8,240 nt of DNA. Source: an uncultured Clostridia bacterium (GTDB taxonomy: Bacteria > Bacillota > Clostridia > Christensenellales > UBA1242). Under the pieces are notes generated by a model that had not been told where the DNA came from, did not search any database, and saw only the letters and a list, made by a program, of their open reading frames with translations. Position 1 is the stretch's first letter, and the number at the start of each line of letters is the position of its first letter. Location of the stretch: NCBI GenBank assembly GCA_947584775.1, contig CANPWT010000046.1, forward strand, positions 1-8,240, written 5' to 3'. The position numbers were made by a program, and so were the translations under genes. This document shows positions 1 to 6,209 of this stretch, in pieces.

Positions 1-1
1 G

Positions 2-244
2 CTTAAAATGACCCACGGTGTTGGCCCTGTCCACAGAGAAGTTGGTTCAATGGGCGCTAACTCAACCCCAAGCAGAGTATTCAAAGGCAAAAATATGCCT
101 GGGCATTACGGCAGTGAGGCTGTAACTGTTCAAAATCTTAAAGTTGTCCGCGTGGATGCTGATAGGAATTTGATTTTAATTAAGGGCGCAATCCCAGGCC
201 CTAAAAAATCCATAGTTACCATCCGCACCGCAGTTAAGGCGTAA
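2..244 (+). CDS. rplC: 50S ribosomal protein L3, C-terminal part (5' end outside window)
   Basis: L3 is one of the first proteins to bind 23S rRNA and its long central loop reaches towards the peptidyl transferase centre. The window holds about 80 C-terminal residues of a family of about 205-215. The frame is open from base 2 and the first visible ATG (base 8) is internal. Visible family blocks are the loop motif [16 protein letters not shown], then MPGHYG, then [22 protein letters not shown], then a glycine-proline turn (GAIPGPKKS) and an AVKA end. The THG-x-GPVH stretch before the loop looks like Clostridia forms. It ends in TAA, 13 bases before rplD, with the rplD ribosome binding site directly after the stop. 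The order L3-L4-L23-L2 is that of the S10 operon. Identification is by family recognition and is very secure; only the N-terminus is missing. Confidence 0.97.
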   Translation, partial: LKMTHGVGPVHREVGSMGANSTPSRVFKGKNMPGHYGSEAVTVQNLKVVRVDADRNLILIKGAIPGPKKSIVTIRTAVKA

Positions 245-245
245 G

Positions 246-266
246 AGGAGTTAAATTATGGCAAAA
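246..266 (+). repeat. 21-base direct repeat, copy 1 (rplD initiation region)
   Basis: A perfect 21-base match to 2324-2344. It spans the Shine-Dalgarno AGGAG, the spacer TTAAATT, the ATG and the next two codons (GCA AAA) of rplD. The match ends after these codons. It may reflect strong selection for one initiation context or an old local copy; the sequence alone does not decide. Confidence 0.8.
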
Positions 267-881
267 CTTAATGTTTATAATATGAAAAAGGAATCGGTTG
301 GCACAATCAATTTAAACGATGCGGTGTTCAACGCAGATTATAACGAAGCGCTTATTCACCAAGTGGTAGTTGCGCAAGGCAACAATGCCCGCCAAGGCAC
401 AAAATCCACCTTAACAAGAAGTGAAGTTAACGCAAGCAAAAAGAAAATATATAGGCAAAAAGGCACAGGTCAAGCACGTCATGACGAAAAAAGCGCACCT
501 CAATTTGATGGTGGTGGCGTGGTGTTTGCTCCAAAGCCAAGAGATTTCAGCCAAAAAATCAACAAAAAAATGCGCGATATCGCTTTTGCTAGCGCATTGT
601 CTGAAAAAATTAGGCAAAACGAAGTTACAATTTTAGATAAAATCAACTTCAAAGATGCCAAAACAAAAGAGGCTAGCGAATTCTTAAAAACTTTTGGTTT
701 TGATAAAAGAACAATAATTGTAACTGACGGCAAAGATGAAAATGTTGTTCGCGCAACATCAAACATTCAAAAAGTTAGCGTGGCTGATGTTATGTTACTT
801 AATGTAACCGAAATTGTAAAAAATAAAAATGTAGTGTTTACAAAAAGCGCTATTAAAAAATTAGAGGAGGCATACGTATAA
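258..881 (+). CDS. rplD: 50S ribosomal protein L4
   Basis: L4 is an early 23S rRNA binder. Its extended loop forms the narrowest part of the nascent-peptide exit tunnel with L22. In E. coli L4 also represses its own S10 operon; whether that happens here cannot be told. The length of 207 residues is normal (E. coli 201). Visible landmarks are NEALIHQVVVAQ (residues 29-40), ARQGTKSTLTRSEV (44-57), the extended-loop entry YRQKGTG (65-71), GGGVVFAPKPRDFSQKINKKM (from 85), and C-terminal IIVTDG and AIKKLEEA segments. The lysine matching E. coli K63, a macrolide-resistance site, is kept (K68). The loop tip is unusually acidic (see findings). The start is fixed by GGAG at 247-250, seven bases before the ATG. 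The TAA stop shares its last base with the rplW ATG, which suggests translational coupling. Confidence 0.98.
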   Translation: MAKLNVYNMKKESVGTINLNDAVFNADYNEALIHQVVVAQGNNARQGTKSTLTRSEVNASKKKIYRQKGTGQARHDEKSAPQFDGGGVVFAPKPRDFSQKINKKMRDIAFASALSEKIRQNEVTILDKINFKDAKTKEASEFLKTFGFDKRTIIVTDGKDENVVRATSNIQKVSVADVMLLNVTEIVKNKNVVFTKSAIKKLEEAYV

Positions 882-1183
882 TGATAGCACAAGAAATTAT
901 AATTGAACCAATTATGACAGAAAAATCATATGCGGGCACTCCAAACAAAGTTTACACCTTTAAAGTAAACAAAAATGCCAACAAAATAGAAATTAAAAAG
1001 GCAGTTGAAGAATTGTTTGAAGTTAAAGTAGACCGTGTTAACACAATTTCTATTAAAGGCAAAGAAAAAACAAGAAATACTAAAAGTGGTCAAATTACGG
1101 GCAGGACAAGCGATTACAAAAAAGCAGTTGTATTCTTAAAGGCTGATTCTAAACCAATCGCTTTCTTCGAGAGTTTGAACTAA
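881..1183 (+). CDS. rplW: 50S ribosomal protein L23
   Basis: L23 binds 23S rRNA at the tunnel exit and is the docking site for trigger factor and the signal recognition particle. At 100 residues it has the normal bacterial length. Visible family features are the N-terminal II-EPIMTEKSY block, YTFKVNKNANKIEIKKAVEELF (residues 25-46), VKVDRVNTISIKGK, and a C-terminal TSDYKKAVVFLKADSKPIAFFE strand. The ATG overlaps the rplD stop by one base (TAATG). Its ribosome binding site GAGGAGG (864-870) lies inside the last rplD codons, ten bases upstream of the ATG, so rplW translation is probably coupled to rplD. It ends in TAA, 12 bases before rplB. Nothing is unusual apart from high lysine content, which is expected. 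Confidence 0.97.
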   Translation: MIAQEIIIEPIMTEKSYAGTPNKVYTFKVNKNANKIEIKKAVEELFEVKVDRVNTISIKGKEKTRNTKSGQITGRTSDYKKAVVFLKADSKPIAFFESLN

Positions 1184-1195
1184 AAGGAGTAAAAG

Positions 1196-2026
1196 ATGGC
1201 TAAAAGAAGATTAAAACCTAGGTCTAGCGCAAGCAGATTTGTTGAATACAACACCTATGAAGAATTAACCAAAAATGCAGTTGCTCCAAAATCTTTATTA
1301 ACAACCGTTAAAAAGACAGGTGGCCGTAACGCTCAAGGTAAAATTACCGTTCGAAACATTGGTGGCGCAAATAGGCGCAAATATAGGGTTATAGATTTTA
1401 AACGTAATAAGGATGGCATCCCTGCAAAAGTTGATAGCATCCAATATGACCCAAACAGAACAGCATACATTGCATTGTTAACTTATGCCGATGGCGAAAA
1501 GAAGTTTATTCTTGCTCCTAAAGGTTTAAGCGTTGGCGATAAAGTTATGAGTGGCGCTGGTTCAGAAATTAAACCAGGCAACGCATTACCATTATCTGAA
1601 ATTCCACTTGGTAGCCGAATTCATAACATTGAATTGCAACCAGGCAAGGGCGGACAAATGGCAAGAAGTGCGGGCTTATCTGCTCAACTTATGGCAAAAG
1701 AGGGCGAATATGCAACCCTTCGTTTACCTAGTGGAGAAATGAGAAAAGTTCGTTCAGTTTGCCGCGCAACTATTGGTGAACTAAGTAACGGCGAGCAAGA
1801 AATTATTTCCCTTGGTAAGGCAGGTAGAACACGTCATTTGGGCATCCGTCCATCTGTTCGTGGTTCGGCAATGAACCCAGTTGACCACCCACACGGCGGT
1901 GGTGAAGGTAAATCACCAGTTGGTCATGCTGGCCCACTTACACCTTGGGGCAAACCTGCTCTTGGTTATAAGACAAGAAAACATAAAAAAGCATCTGACA
2001 AACTTATTGTCAAGAGGGCTAAGTAG
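1196..2026 (+). CDS. rplB: 50S ribosomal protein L2
   Basis: L2 is one of the most conserved ribosomal proteins. It is needed for subunit association and for the peptidyl transferase centre. The length of 276 residues is typical. The N-terminal part has [16 protein letters not shown] (residues 39-54), [17 protein letters not shown] (56-72) and [17 protein letters not shown]. The GGxNRRKYR form, in place of the common GGGHKRRYR, matches what I remember of Clostridia such as Lachnospiraceae. The C-terminal part has the hallmark [13 protein letters not shown] with the conserved histidines near the catalytic centre, then [13 protein letters not shown] and a basic tail. AAAAGGAG before the ATG sets the start. 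The stop reads TAGGAGAGG, so the rpsS ribosome binding site begins within the stop codon. Confidence 0.99.
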   Translation: MAKRRLKPRSSASRFVEYNTYEELTKNAVAPKSLLTTVKKTGGRNAQGKITVRNIGGANRRKYRVIDFKRNKDGIPAKVDSIQYDPNRTAYIALLTYADGEKKFILAPKGLSVGDKVMSGAGSEIKPGNALPLSEIPLGSRIHNIELQPGKGGQMARSAGLSAQLMAKEGEYATLRLPSGEMRKVRSVCRATIGELSNGEQEIISLGKAGRTRHLGIRPSVRGSAMNPVDHPHGGGEGKSPVGHAGPLTPWGKPALGYKTRKHKKASDKLIVKRAK

Positions 2027-2034
2027 GAGAGGTT

Positions 2035-2325
2035 ATGAGTAGAAGTTTGAAAAAAGCACCTTTTGTAGAAGAAAAATTGATGGAACGCGTTAAAGAAATG
2101 AACGCTAAAAACGAAAAGAAAGCAATCAAAACTTGGTCGCGCGCTAGCACAATTTATCCAGACTTTGTTGGTCATACAATTGCTGTGCACAATGGCAAAA
2201 AACATATCCCTGTTTATTGCACCGTAGATATGGTTGGACACAAATTGGGCGAATTTGCTCCAACTCGTACATTTAAGGGTCATAAACAAAAAGAAGCAGT
2301 AGCAAAACCTGCTACTAAAAAGTAG
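2035..2325 (+). CDS. rpsS: 30S ribosomal protein S19
   Basis: S19 sits on the 30S head, forms a complex with S13, and contacts the A-site tRNA region and intersubunit bridges. The length of 96 residues is near the usual 90-95. The N-terminus [15 protein letters not shown] fits the family; KKAPF replaces the more common KKGPF. Next come [25 protein letters not shown] (residues 31-55), [24 protein letters not shown] (57-80) and a KGHKQ end followed by a short basic alanine/lysine tail. The ribosome binding site GGAGAGG overlaps the rplB stop, 8 bases separating the genes. Its own stop is TAG within TAGGAG, which starts the repeated initiation region of rplV. Confidence 0.98.
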   Translation: MSRSLKKAPFVEEKLMERVKEMNAKNEKKAIKTWSRASTIYPDFVGHTIAVHNGKKHIPVYCTVDMVGHKLGEFAPTRTFKGHKQKEAVAKPATKK

Positions 2326-2344
2326 GAGTTAAATTATGGCAAAA
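2324..2344 (+). repeat. 21-base direct repeat, copy 2 (rplV initiation region)
   Basis: A perfect 21-base match to 246-266, covering the Shine-Dalgarno, spacer, ATG and the first two following codons of rplV. Here the first two bases belong to the rpsS stop codon. A related but imperfect version precedes rpsN (GGAGTGGATTATGGCAAAA, 5594-5612). Confidence 0.8.
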
Positions 2345-2728
2345 AATTTAAAAGAAAAAACAGAAAAAATTAACGCAAATAAAGATACTCGCCCGTATGC
2401 AAGTGTTCGCTTTGTAAGGTTATCTCCTACAAAAGCAAAAATTGTTATCGATGCAGTTAGGGGTAAAAGTTATGATGATGCAGTTGCAATACTTTCCAAC
2501 ATGCCTCACGATGCGGCTGAAATCTTGTTAAAAGTTGTTAAATCCGCTGGCGCTAACGCTGAAAATAACAAGGGTATGAACGTTCACGATTTATACCTTG
2601 CAGAAGTTATCCTTGGCCAAGGCCCAACCAGAACGGCAACTTACAACATCAGAGGTCGCGGTCATGGCCCAGAAAGAATTGTAGCAAGAACTAGCCACAT
2701 TAAAGTTGTGCTAGATGTAAAGGAGTAA
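2336..2728 (+). CDS. rplV: 50S ribosomal protein L22
   Basis: L22 contacts all domains of 23S rRNA. Its long beta-hairpin lines the exit tunnel opposite L4 and is a known macrolide-resistance and arrest-peptide contact site. The length is 130 residues against the usual ~110; the excess is a lysine-rich N-terminal extension of about 20 residues before YASVRFVRLSPTKAK (residues 21-35). The core continues with AVRGKSYDDAVAIL (40-53), AAEILLKVVKSAGANAENN (60-78), LYLAEVILGQGPT (86-98) and RTSHIKVVLD (118-127). The hairpin tip (98-117) lacks the common RxRPRAxGRA pattern and reads TYNIRGRGHGPERI. The GCA-AAA start context repeats that of rplD. The last codons AAG GAG and the TAA stop also supply the ribosome binding site of rpsC. 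Confidence 0.97.
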   Translation: MAKNLKEKTEKINANKDTRPYASVRFVRLSPTKAKIVIDAVRGKSYDDAVAILSNMPHDAAEILLKVVKSAGANAENNKGMNVHDLYLAEVILGQGPTRTATYNIRGRGHGPERIVARTSHIKVVLDVKE

Positions 2729-2732
2729 TGTT

Positions 2733-3407
2733 ATGGGACAAAAAGTAAATCCAAATGGAATGAGACTAGGTACCAACAAAACATGGAATTCATTTTGGTA
2801 CGCAAACAAAGCAGATATAGCAAAAAACATTAAGGAAGATAACGTCATCCGTAAATACATCCTTAAAGAGTATAAAAATTGTGCAATTAGCAACGTTGTT
2901 ATTGAACGCACAACCGACAGTGTTACCGTTTCAATTTCAACCGCTAAACCAGGCGTTTTGATTGGTCAAAAGGGTGCTGGTGTTGAACAATTAAAAAAGG
3001 CTGTTGAAAAACTTTCCAGTTCTAAAAAAGTTAATGTTAATGTGGTTGAAGTTAAAAACCCAGATTTAGACGCAAAATTGGTGGCAGAATCTATTGCTAG
3101 CCAACTTGAAAAACGTGCTCAATTTAGGCGCGTTATGAAATCGGCAATGCAACGAGTTATGCGTGCTGGTGCTGAGGGTGTTAAAACCATGGTTTCTGGC
3201 AGGCTAGACGGCGCTGAAATTGCGCGTAGTGAGCATTATCACGAGGGTTCACTTCCACTACACACAATCCGAGCAAATATAGACTACGCTTGCGTTGAAG
3301 CCCACACAACATTTGGTGTGCTTGGCGTTAAAGTTTGGATATATAAAGGTGAAATTTTAGGTAAAGTTTCTCAAAGCACTGTAAACCACAAGAAAGGAGA
3401 AAACTAA
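2733..3407 (+). CDS. rpsC: 30S ribosomal protein S3
   Basis: S3 lies at the mRNA entry channel of the 30S head. With S4 and S5 it forms the ring that helps unwind incoming mRNA. The length of 224 residues fits the family. It opens with the near-universal [13 protein letters not shown]. The KH domain is visible, with its GxxG loop as GQKG at residues 78-81 after TAKPGVLI. The C-terminal domain has [67 protein letters not shown] and [10 protein letters not shown]. An ATG at 2728-2730, overlapping the rplV stop, is out of frame; the ATG at 2733 is right because it yields MGQKVNP. AAAGGAG at 2719-2725 lies inside rplV. Only 1 base separates the TAA stop from rplP. Confidence 0.98.
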   Translation: MGQKVNPNGMRLGTNKTWNSFWYANKADIAKNIKEDNVIRKYILKEYKNCAISNVVIERTTDSVTVSISTAKPGVLIGQKGAGVEQLKKAVEKLSSSKKVNVNVVEVKNPDLDAKLVAESIASQLEKRAQFRRVMKSAMQRVMRAGAEGVKTMVSGRLDGAEIARSEHYHEGSLPLHTIRANIDYACVEAHTTFGVLGVKVWIYKGEILGKVSQSTVNHKKGEN

Positions 3408-3408
3408 T

Positions 3409-3840
3409 ATGTTAATGCCTAAGAGAGAAAAAAGAAGAAAACAATTTCGTGGTCGTATGACCGGACGAGCAATCCGTGGTAGCCAAGTTGTTTATGGTGA
3501 TTATGGCCTTCAAGCAACTGAGCCTTGCTGGATGACCTCTAACCAAATCGAGGCTGCGCGTGTTGCAATCAACAGATATATGAAACGTGGCGGTAAGGTA
3601 TGGATAAAAGTTTTCCCAGATAAACCTATAACCAAAAAGCCAGCCGACACTCGTATGGGTAGCGGTAAAGGTGCGCAAGTCGGGCACGTTGCCGTTGTTA
3701 AAAGAGATAGAGTTATATTGGAAGTTTCCGGCCCAAGCGAAGAAGTTTGCTTAGAGGCTTTAAGGCTCGCTTCTCATAAACTTCCTTGCAAAACCAAAAT
3801 AGTACGCAAGGAAAAAGGCGGTGAAAACAATGAAGAATAA
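3409..3840 (+). CDS. rplP: 50S ribosomal protein L16
   Basis: L16 binds between the central protuberance and the A site, helps position aminoacyl-tRNA, and joins late in 50S assembly. The length is 143 residues (E. coli 136). It starts [11 protein letters not shown], a start typical of many Clostridia; the second ATG at codon 3 is less likely. Conserved blocks are [30 protein letters not shown] (residues 46-75) and RMGSGKG (82-88), where R82 corresponds to E. coli R81, hydroxylated by YcfD in that species. Next come [22 protein letters not shown] and a short acidic tail. The segment after RMGSGKG reads AQVGHVAV rather than the usual xxYWVAV. The ribosome binding site AAAGGAGA (3393-3400) is inside rpsC. 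The tail overlaps rpmC by 11 bases. Confidence 0.97.
   Translation: MLMPKREKRRKQFRGRMTGRAIRGSQVVYGDYGLQATEPCWMTSNQIEAARVAINRYMKRGGKVWIKVFPDKPITKKPADTRMGSGKGAQVGHVAVVKRDRVILEVSGPSEEVCLEALRLASHKLPCKTKIVRKEKGGENNEE
3815..3823 (+). promoter_or_regulatory. ribosome binding site of rpmC, decides its start
   Basis: AAGGCGGTG differs by one base from the perfect anti-Shine-Dalgarno complement AAGGAGGTG. It lies 6-8 bases before the ATG at 3830, a good spacing. The GTG at 3821 that would give a three-residue longer L29 is part of this binding site and so cannot sensibly be the start. Confidence 0.75.
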
Positions 3841-4030
3841 TTACGCAAATTTATCAATAGAAGAACTTAACAATGAAGAAAACAAGTTAAGGAGTGAGTT
3901 ATTCAATTTAACTTTCCAAAACAAAGTTGGTCAGTTGCAGGACACAGCGCGTATTAGAACAGTTAAAAAGAATATCGCTAGGGTAAAAACAGCCCTTAAA
4001 TTAAAAAATATTGCTGGAGGTAATAATTAG
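3830..4030 (+). CDS. rpmC: 50S ribosomal protein L29
   Basis: L29 is a small helical-hairpin protein next to L23 at the tunnel exit. With the ATG at 3830 it has 66 residues, within the family's usual 60-70. A longer reading from GTG 3821 adds only M-K-T and uses a codon inside the ribosome binding site, so I reject it. Visible family features are the N-terminal helix motif [23 protein letters not shown] and the second helix [20 protein letters not shown]. The TARIRxVKKNIARxxT signature is diagnostic. The gene overlaps rplP by 11 bases in another frame, which implies coupled translation. Its last codons carry GGAGGT (4016-4021), the probable ribosome binding site of rpsQ. It stops at TAG, 2 bases before the rpsQ ATG. 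Confidence 0.95.
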   Translation: MKNNYANLSIEELNNEENKLRSELFNLTFQNKVGQLQDTARIRTVKKNIARVKTALKLKNIAGGNN

Positions 4031-4032
4031 TT

Positions 4033-4293
4033 ATGGAAGAGAAAAAAATTGCTCGTAGAACAATCCAAGGTGTGGTTGTTTCCGATAAAATGGACAAAAC
4101 TATAACAATTTTAGTAACCGGCAAGAAAAAACACCCAAAATACAAAAAGTATATGACTTTTACAGAAAAATATAAAGCCCATGACGAAAAGAACGAAGCA
4201 CACGTTGGCGACACCGTCATTATTGAAGAAACTCGCCCACTAAGTAAAGATAAATATTTCAGGCTTCTAACTATCGTTGAAAGGGCTAAATAG
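4033..4293 (+). CDS. rpsQ: 30S ribosomal protein S17
   Basis: S17 is an OB-fold primary binder of the 5' domain of 16S rRNA and helps organise the 30S body. At 86 residues it has the normal length. Family landmarks are [21 protein letters not shown] (residues 8-28), [19 protein letters not shown] (34-52), [21 protein letters not shown] (58-78) and VERAK at the end. The KAHDE and ETRPLSKxK motifs are characteristic. The ribosome binding site GGAGGT lies inside rpmC with 11 bases to the ATG, slightly longer than for its neighbours. The TAG stop is part of TAGGAGG, the binding site of rplN. This is the last gene of the classical S10 block, but only 9 bases separate it from the first spc-block gene. 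Confidence 0.98.
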   Translation: MEEKKIARRTIQGVVVSDKMDKTITILVTGKKKHPKYKKYMTFTEKYKAHDEKNEAHVGDTVIIEETRPLSKDKYFRLLTIVERAK

Positions 4294-4302
4294 GAGGCAA
4301 AA

Positions 4303-4671
4303 ATGATACAACCATTATCAATATTAAATGTTGCCGACAACACCGGTGCAAAACAAATTATGTGCATCCGTTGTATGGGCGGTTCGGTTAGAAAATTTGC
4401 AAACATTGGCGATATTATTGTTGCTTCTGTAAAAAAAGCCGACCCAGACGGCAAAGTTAAGAAGGGCGATGTAGTTATGGCAGTTATTGTTCGCTCTAAA
4501 AAGGGTTTGCAACGTGCAGACGGCAGTTACATCCGTTTTGATGAAAACGCTGCTGTTATCATAGACAAACAAAAGGCCCCAAGAGGCACTCGTGTGTTTG
4601 GTCCAATAGCAAGAGAACTTCGTGCAAGAGGTTTTAGTCAAATTATATCTCTAGCACCAGAAGTTTTGTAG
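4303..4671 (+). CDS. rplN: 50S ribosomal protein L14
   Basis: L14 lies at the subunit interface, forms bridge B8 with 16S rRNA, and is the landing site of the silencing factor RsfS. The length of 122 residues is exactly typical. Signatures include [21 protein letters not shown] (residues 8-28), [26 protein letters not shown] (33-58), AVIVRSKKG, the strongly conserved [11 protein letters not shown] (77-87), [15 protein letters not shown] (93-107) and the invariant end IISLAPEVL. The stop-fused TAGGAGG (4291-4297) lies 5 bases before the ATG. The stop TAG is again fused with GGAGG. In classical maps rplN opens the spc operon behind its own promoter; the 9-base gap here leaves no room for an intergenic one. 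Confidence 0.99.
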   Translation: MIQPLSILNVADNTGAKQIMCIRCMGGSVRKFANIGDIIVASVKKADPDGKVKKGDVVMAVIVRSKKGLQRADGSYIRFDENAAVIIDKQKAPRGTRVFGPIARELRARGFSQIISLAPEVL

Positions 4672-4681
4672 GAGGCGGAAA

Positions 4682-5023
4682 ATGAAATTAAATTTAAAAA
4701 AAGGCGATAACGTTAAAGTTATCACAGGCAAAGATAGTGGCAAAACAGGTGAAATTTTAGCCGTTGCAGACAGCAAGGTTACAGTTGCTGGCGTCAACAT
4801 TCAAGCACACCACAGAAAACCAAGGAACAAGGACGATAAAGGCGGTATAATTAAATCCGAAGGCTTTATCGATATAAGCAATGTTCAATTAGTGTGCCCA
4901 AGTTGCAAAAAAACAACCCGAGTTGCCCATGTTGAAGTGGACGGAAAATCTAAACGCGCGTGCAAAAAATGTGGCGCAACCTTGGACGTTGTAAAAAAGC
5001 CAGCAAAAGGCAGTAAAAAGTAA
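4682..5023 (+). CDS. rplX: 50S ribosomal protein L24 with C-terminal zinc-knuckle cysteines
   Basis: L24 is an assembly initiator that binds 23S rRNA near the tunnel exit. The length is 113 residues (E. coli 104). The KOW domain is clear: KKGDNVKVITGKDSGKTGEIL (residues 6-26), then the conserved HRKPRNKDDKGGI region (44-56) and GFIDISNVQLVCP. The C-terminal part holds two CxxC pairs, C72/C75 and C94/C97, a likely zinc knuckle; many L24 proteins such as that of E. coli lack such cysteines. Zinc binding is inferred from spacing only. The protein ends in a lysine-rich tail. TAGGAGG at 4669-4675 sets the start. AAAGGAG for rplE follows the TAA stop. Confidence 0.97.
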   Translation: MKLNLKKGDNVKVITGKDSGKTGEILAVADSKVTVAGVNIQAHHRKPRNKDDKGGIIKSEGFIDISNVQLVCPSCKKTTRVAHVEVDGKSKRACKKCGATLDVVKKPAKGSKK

Positions 5024-5036
5024 AGGAGTATGACAA

Positions 5037-5594
5037 ATGGAAAAAGAAGTTAATAGGCGTCATGCATACTATAACACAGTAGTTAAAAATGCATTAAAAG
5101 AAAAATTTGGGTACAAAAATGTAATGGAAATCCCAAAATTTGAAAAAATTGTTTTAAGCCTTCGCCTTGGCAAGGAAAAAGACAACGCTAAAAGTTTTAA
5201 CACCGCAGTTGAAGAATTATCTTTAATTGCTGGTCAAAAACCGGTTATCACAACCGCAAAAAAATCTGTTGCAAACTTTAAGTTGCGTCAGGGTCAAAAA
5301 ATTGGTGCAAAAGTAACACTAAGAGGTGAAAAAATGTATCAATTTTACGATAGATTAATTTCGGTTGCACTTCCTCGCGTTAGGGACTTTCAAGGTTTAA
5401 GCACAACATCTTTTGATGGCCGCGGCAATTACAGTTTCGGCGTTAAAGAACAAATTATATTCCCAGAAATTGTTTACGATAAAATTGATACAGTTCGTGG
5501 GTTCGACATCATGATTGTTACAACTGCAAAAACCAATGAAGAGGCTTACGAGTTATTAAAACTTATGGGCATGCCTTTTAGGAAAGGTAAATAG
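5037..5594 (+). CDS. rplE: 50S ribosomal protein L5
   Basis: L5 binds 5S rRNA, contacts P-site tRNA at the central protuberance, and forms bridge B1b with S13. The length of 185 residues is close to the usual 179-180. Visible blocks are [20 protein letters not shown] (residues 21-40), [29 protein letters not shown] (56-84), [67 protein letters not shown] and a GMPFRK end. The stretch SLRLG replaces the common NMGVG after the first strand. The ATG at 5037 lies 8 bases after GGAG. A nearer ATG at 5030 is only one base from GGAG, out of frame, and stops after 7 codons, so it is not a start. The stop is TAG within TAGGAG. Confidence 0.98.
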   Translation: MEKEVNRRHAYYNTVVKNALKEKFGYKNVMEIPKFEKIVLSLRLGKEKDNAKSFNTAVEELSLIAGQKPVITTAKKSVANFKLRQGQKIGAKVTLRGEKMYQFYDRLISVALPRVRDFQGLSTTSFDGRGNYSFGVKEQIIFPEIVYDKIDTVRGFDIMIVTTAKTNEEAYELLKLMGMPFRKGK

Positions 5595-5603
5595 GAGTGG
5601 ATT

Positions 5604-5789
5604 ATGGCAAAAAAAGCAATGATAAATAAACAACAAAGAAAACAAAAATTTACAACCCGTGAATATACCAGATGCTCGCTTTGCGGCCGTCCACACGCCG
5701 TATTGAAGAAATATGGTATTTGCAGGATTTGTTTTAGAAATTTAGCACACAATGGTGAAATCCCAGGTGTTAAGAAATCTAGTTGGTAA
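5604..5789 (+). CDS. rpsN: 30S ribosomal protein S14, zinc-binding type (type Z)
   Basis: S14 binds in the 30S head near the A and P sites. The 61-residue length and two CxxC pairs, C24/C27 and C40/C43 in contexts CSLCGR and CRICF, mark the short zinc-binding form (rpsZ or rpsN1 in some annotations). This contrasts with the ~90-100-residue cysteine-free form. Other features are the N-terminal MAKKAMI, the [10 protein letters not shown] stretch, and the conserved IPGVKKSSW end. From known biology, many Bacillota carry a second, zinc-free S14 under Zur control elsewhere; this window cannot show that. The initiation region GGAGTGGATTATGGCAAAA resembles the rplD/rplV repeat. AAAAGGAGA for rpsH follows its stop. 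Confidence 0.98.
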   Translation: MAKKAMINKQQRKQKFTTREYTRCSLCGRPHAVLKKYGICRICFRNLAHNGEIPGVKKSSW

Positions 5790-5801
5790 AAGGAGAAGAA
5801 T

Positions 5802-6200
5802 ATGTTAGTTTTAGACCCAATCGCAGATATGCTTACTCGTATTCGTAACGCTAACGCTAATAAGTGCGAAACAGTTAATGTTCCACAATCAAAAACAAAA
5901 TTAGCAATTGCGGAAATCTTAAAAAATGAAGGTTTTATAAGCGAATATAAACAAGCCGAAGTTGATGGCATTAAAATGATTGTCATCACACTAAAATATG
6001 GCCCTAACGGCGAAAAAGTTATTCAAGGGCTTAAAAGAATTAGTAAACCAGGTCTTAGAATCTATTCAAATGCCGAACAAATGCCACAGGTTCTTAACGG
6101 TATTGGTATTGCAATAGTTTCTACAAGCAAAGGTATTGTAACTGATAAAGAAGCAAGAAAATTAAATGTAGGCGGCGAAGTGCTTGCCTATGTATGGTAG
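5802..6200 (+). CDS. rpsH: 30S ribosomal protein S8
   Basis: S8 binds the central domain of 16S rRNA (helix 21) and is needed for platform assembly. In E. coli it also represses the spc operon through an mRNA mimic near rplE; I could not recognise such a site here. The length of 132 residues is typical. Blocks are [21 protein letters not shown] (residues 5-25), [14 protein letters not shown] (34-47), [25 protein letters not shown] (65-89), [21 protein letters not shown] (101-121) and the invariant [10 protein letters not shown] end. AAAAGGAG precedes the ATG. The TAG stop overlaps GAGGTG (6200-6205), which is the rplF ribosome binding site. Confidence 0.98.
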   Translation: MLVLDPIADMLTRIRNANANKCETVNVPQSKTKLAIAEILKNEGFISEYKQAEVDGIKMIVITLKYGPNGEKVIQGLKRISKPGLRIYSNAEQMPQVLNGIGIAIVSTSKGIVTDKEARKLNVGGEVLAYVW

Positions 6201-6209
6201 AGGTGAACT

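Noticed and set aside
1551..1742. Plus-strand 63-codon frame inside rplB
   Set aside because: It overlaps L2 fully in another frame, without its own ribosome binding site or known family.
3996..4454. Antisense open frame of 152 codons opposite rpmC, rpsQ and rplN
   Set aside because: It lies opposite three certain genes, has no recognisable domain, and its composition fits a mirror of lysine- and glycine-rich coding. I treat it as a shadow.
5030..5053. ATG directly after the rplE Shine-Dalgarno giving a 7-codon peptide
   Set aside because: It is only one base from GGAG, too close for initiation. The L5 ATG at 5037 has the right spacing and family sequence.
5060..5085. TATACT/TATAAC-like promoter boxes near the rplE start and other AT-rich spots
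   Set aside because: There is no partner -35 box at fitting distance, and such hexamers are expected by chance in AT-rich genes.
5546..5989. Antisense open frame of 147 codons opposite rplE, rpsN and rpsH
   Set aside because: It covers conserved genes on the other strand. Its hydrophobic look comes from reverse-complemented lysine codons (TTT/CTT); no family match is recognised.
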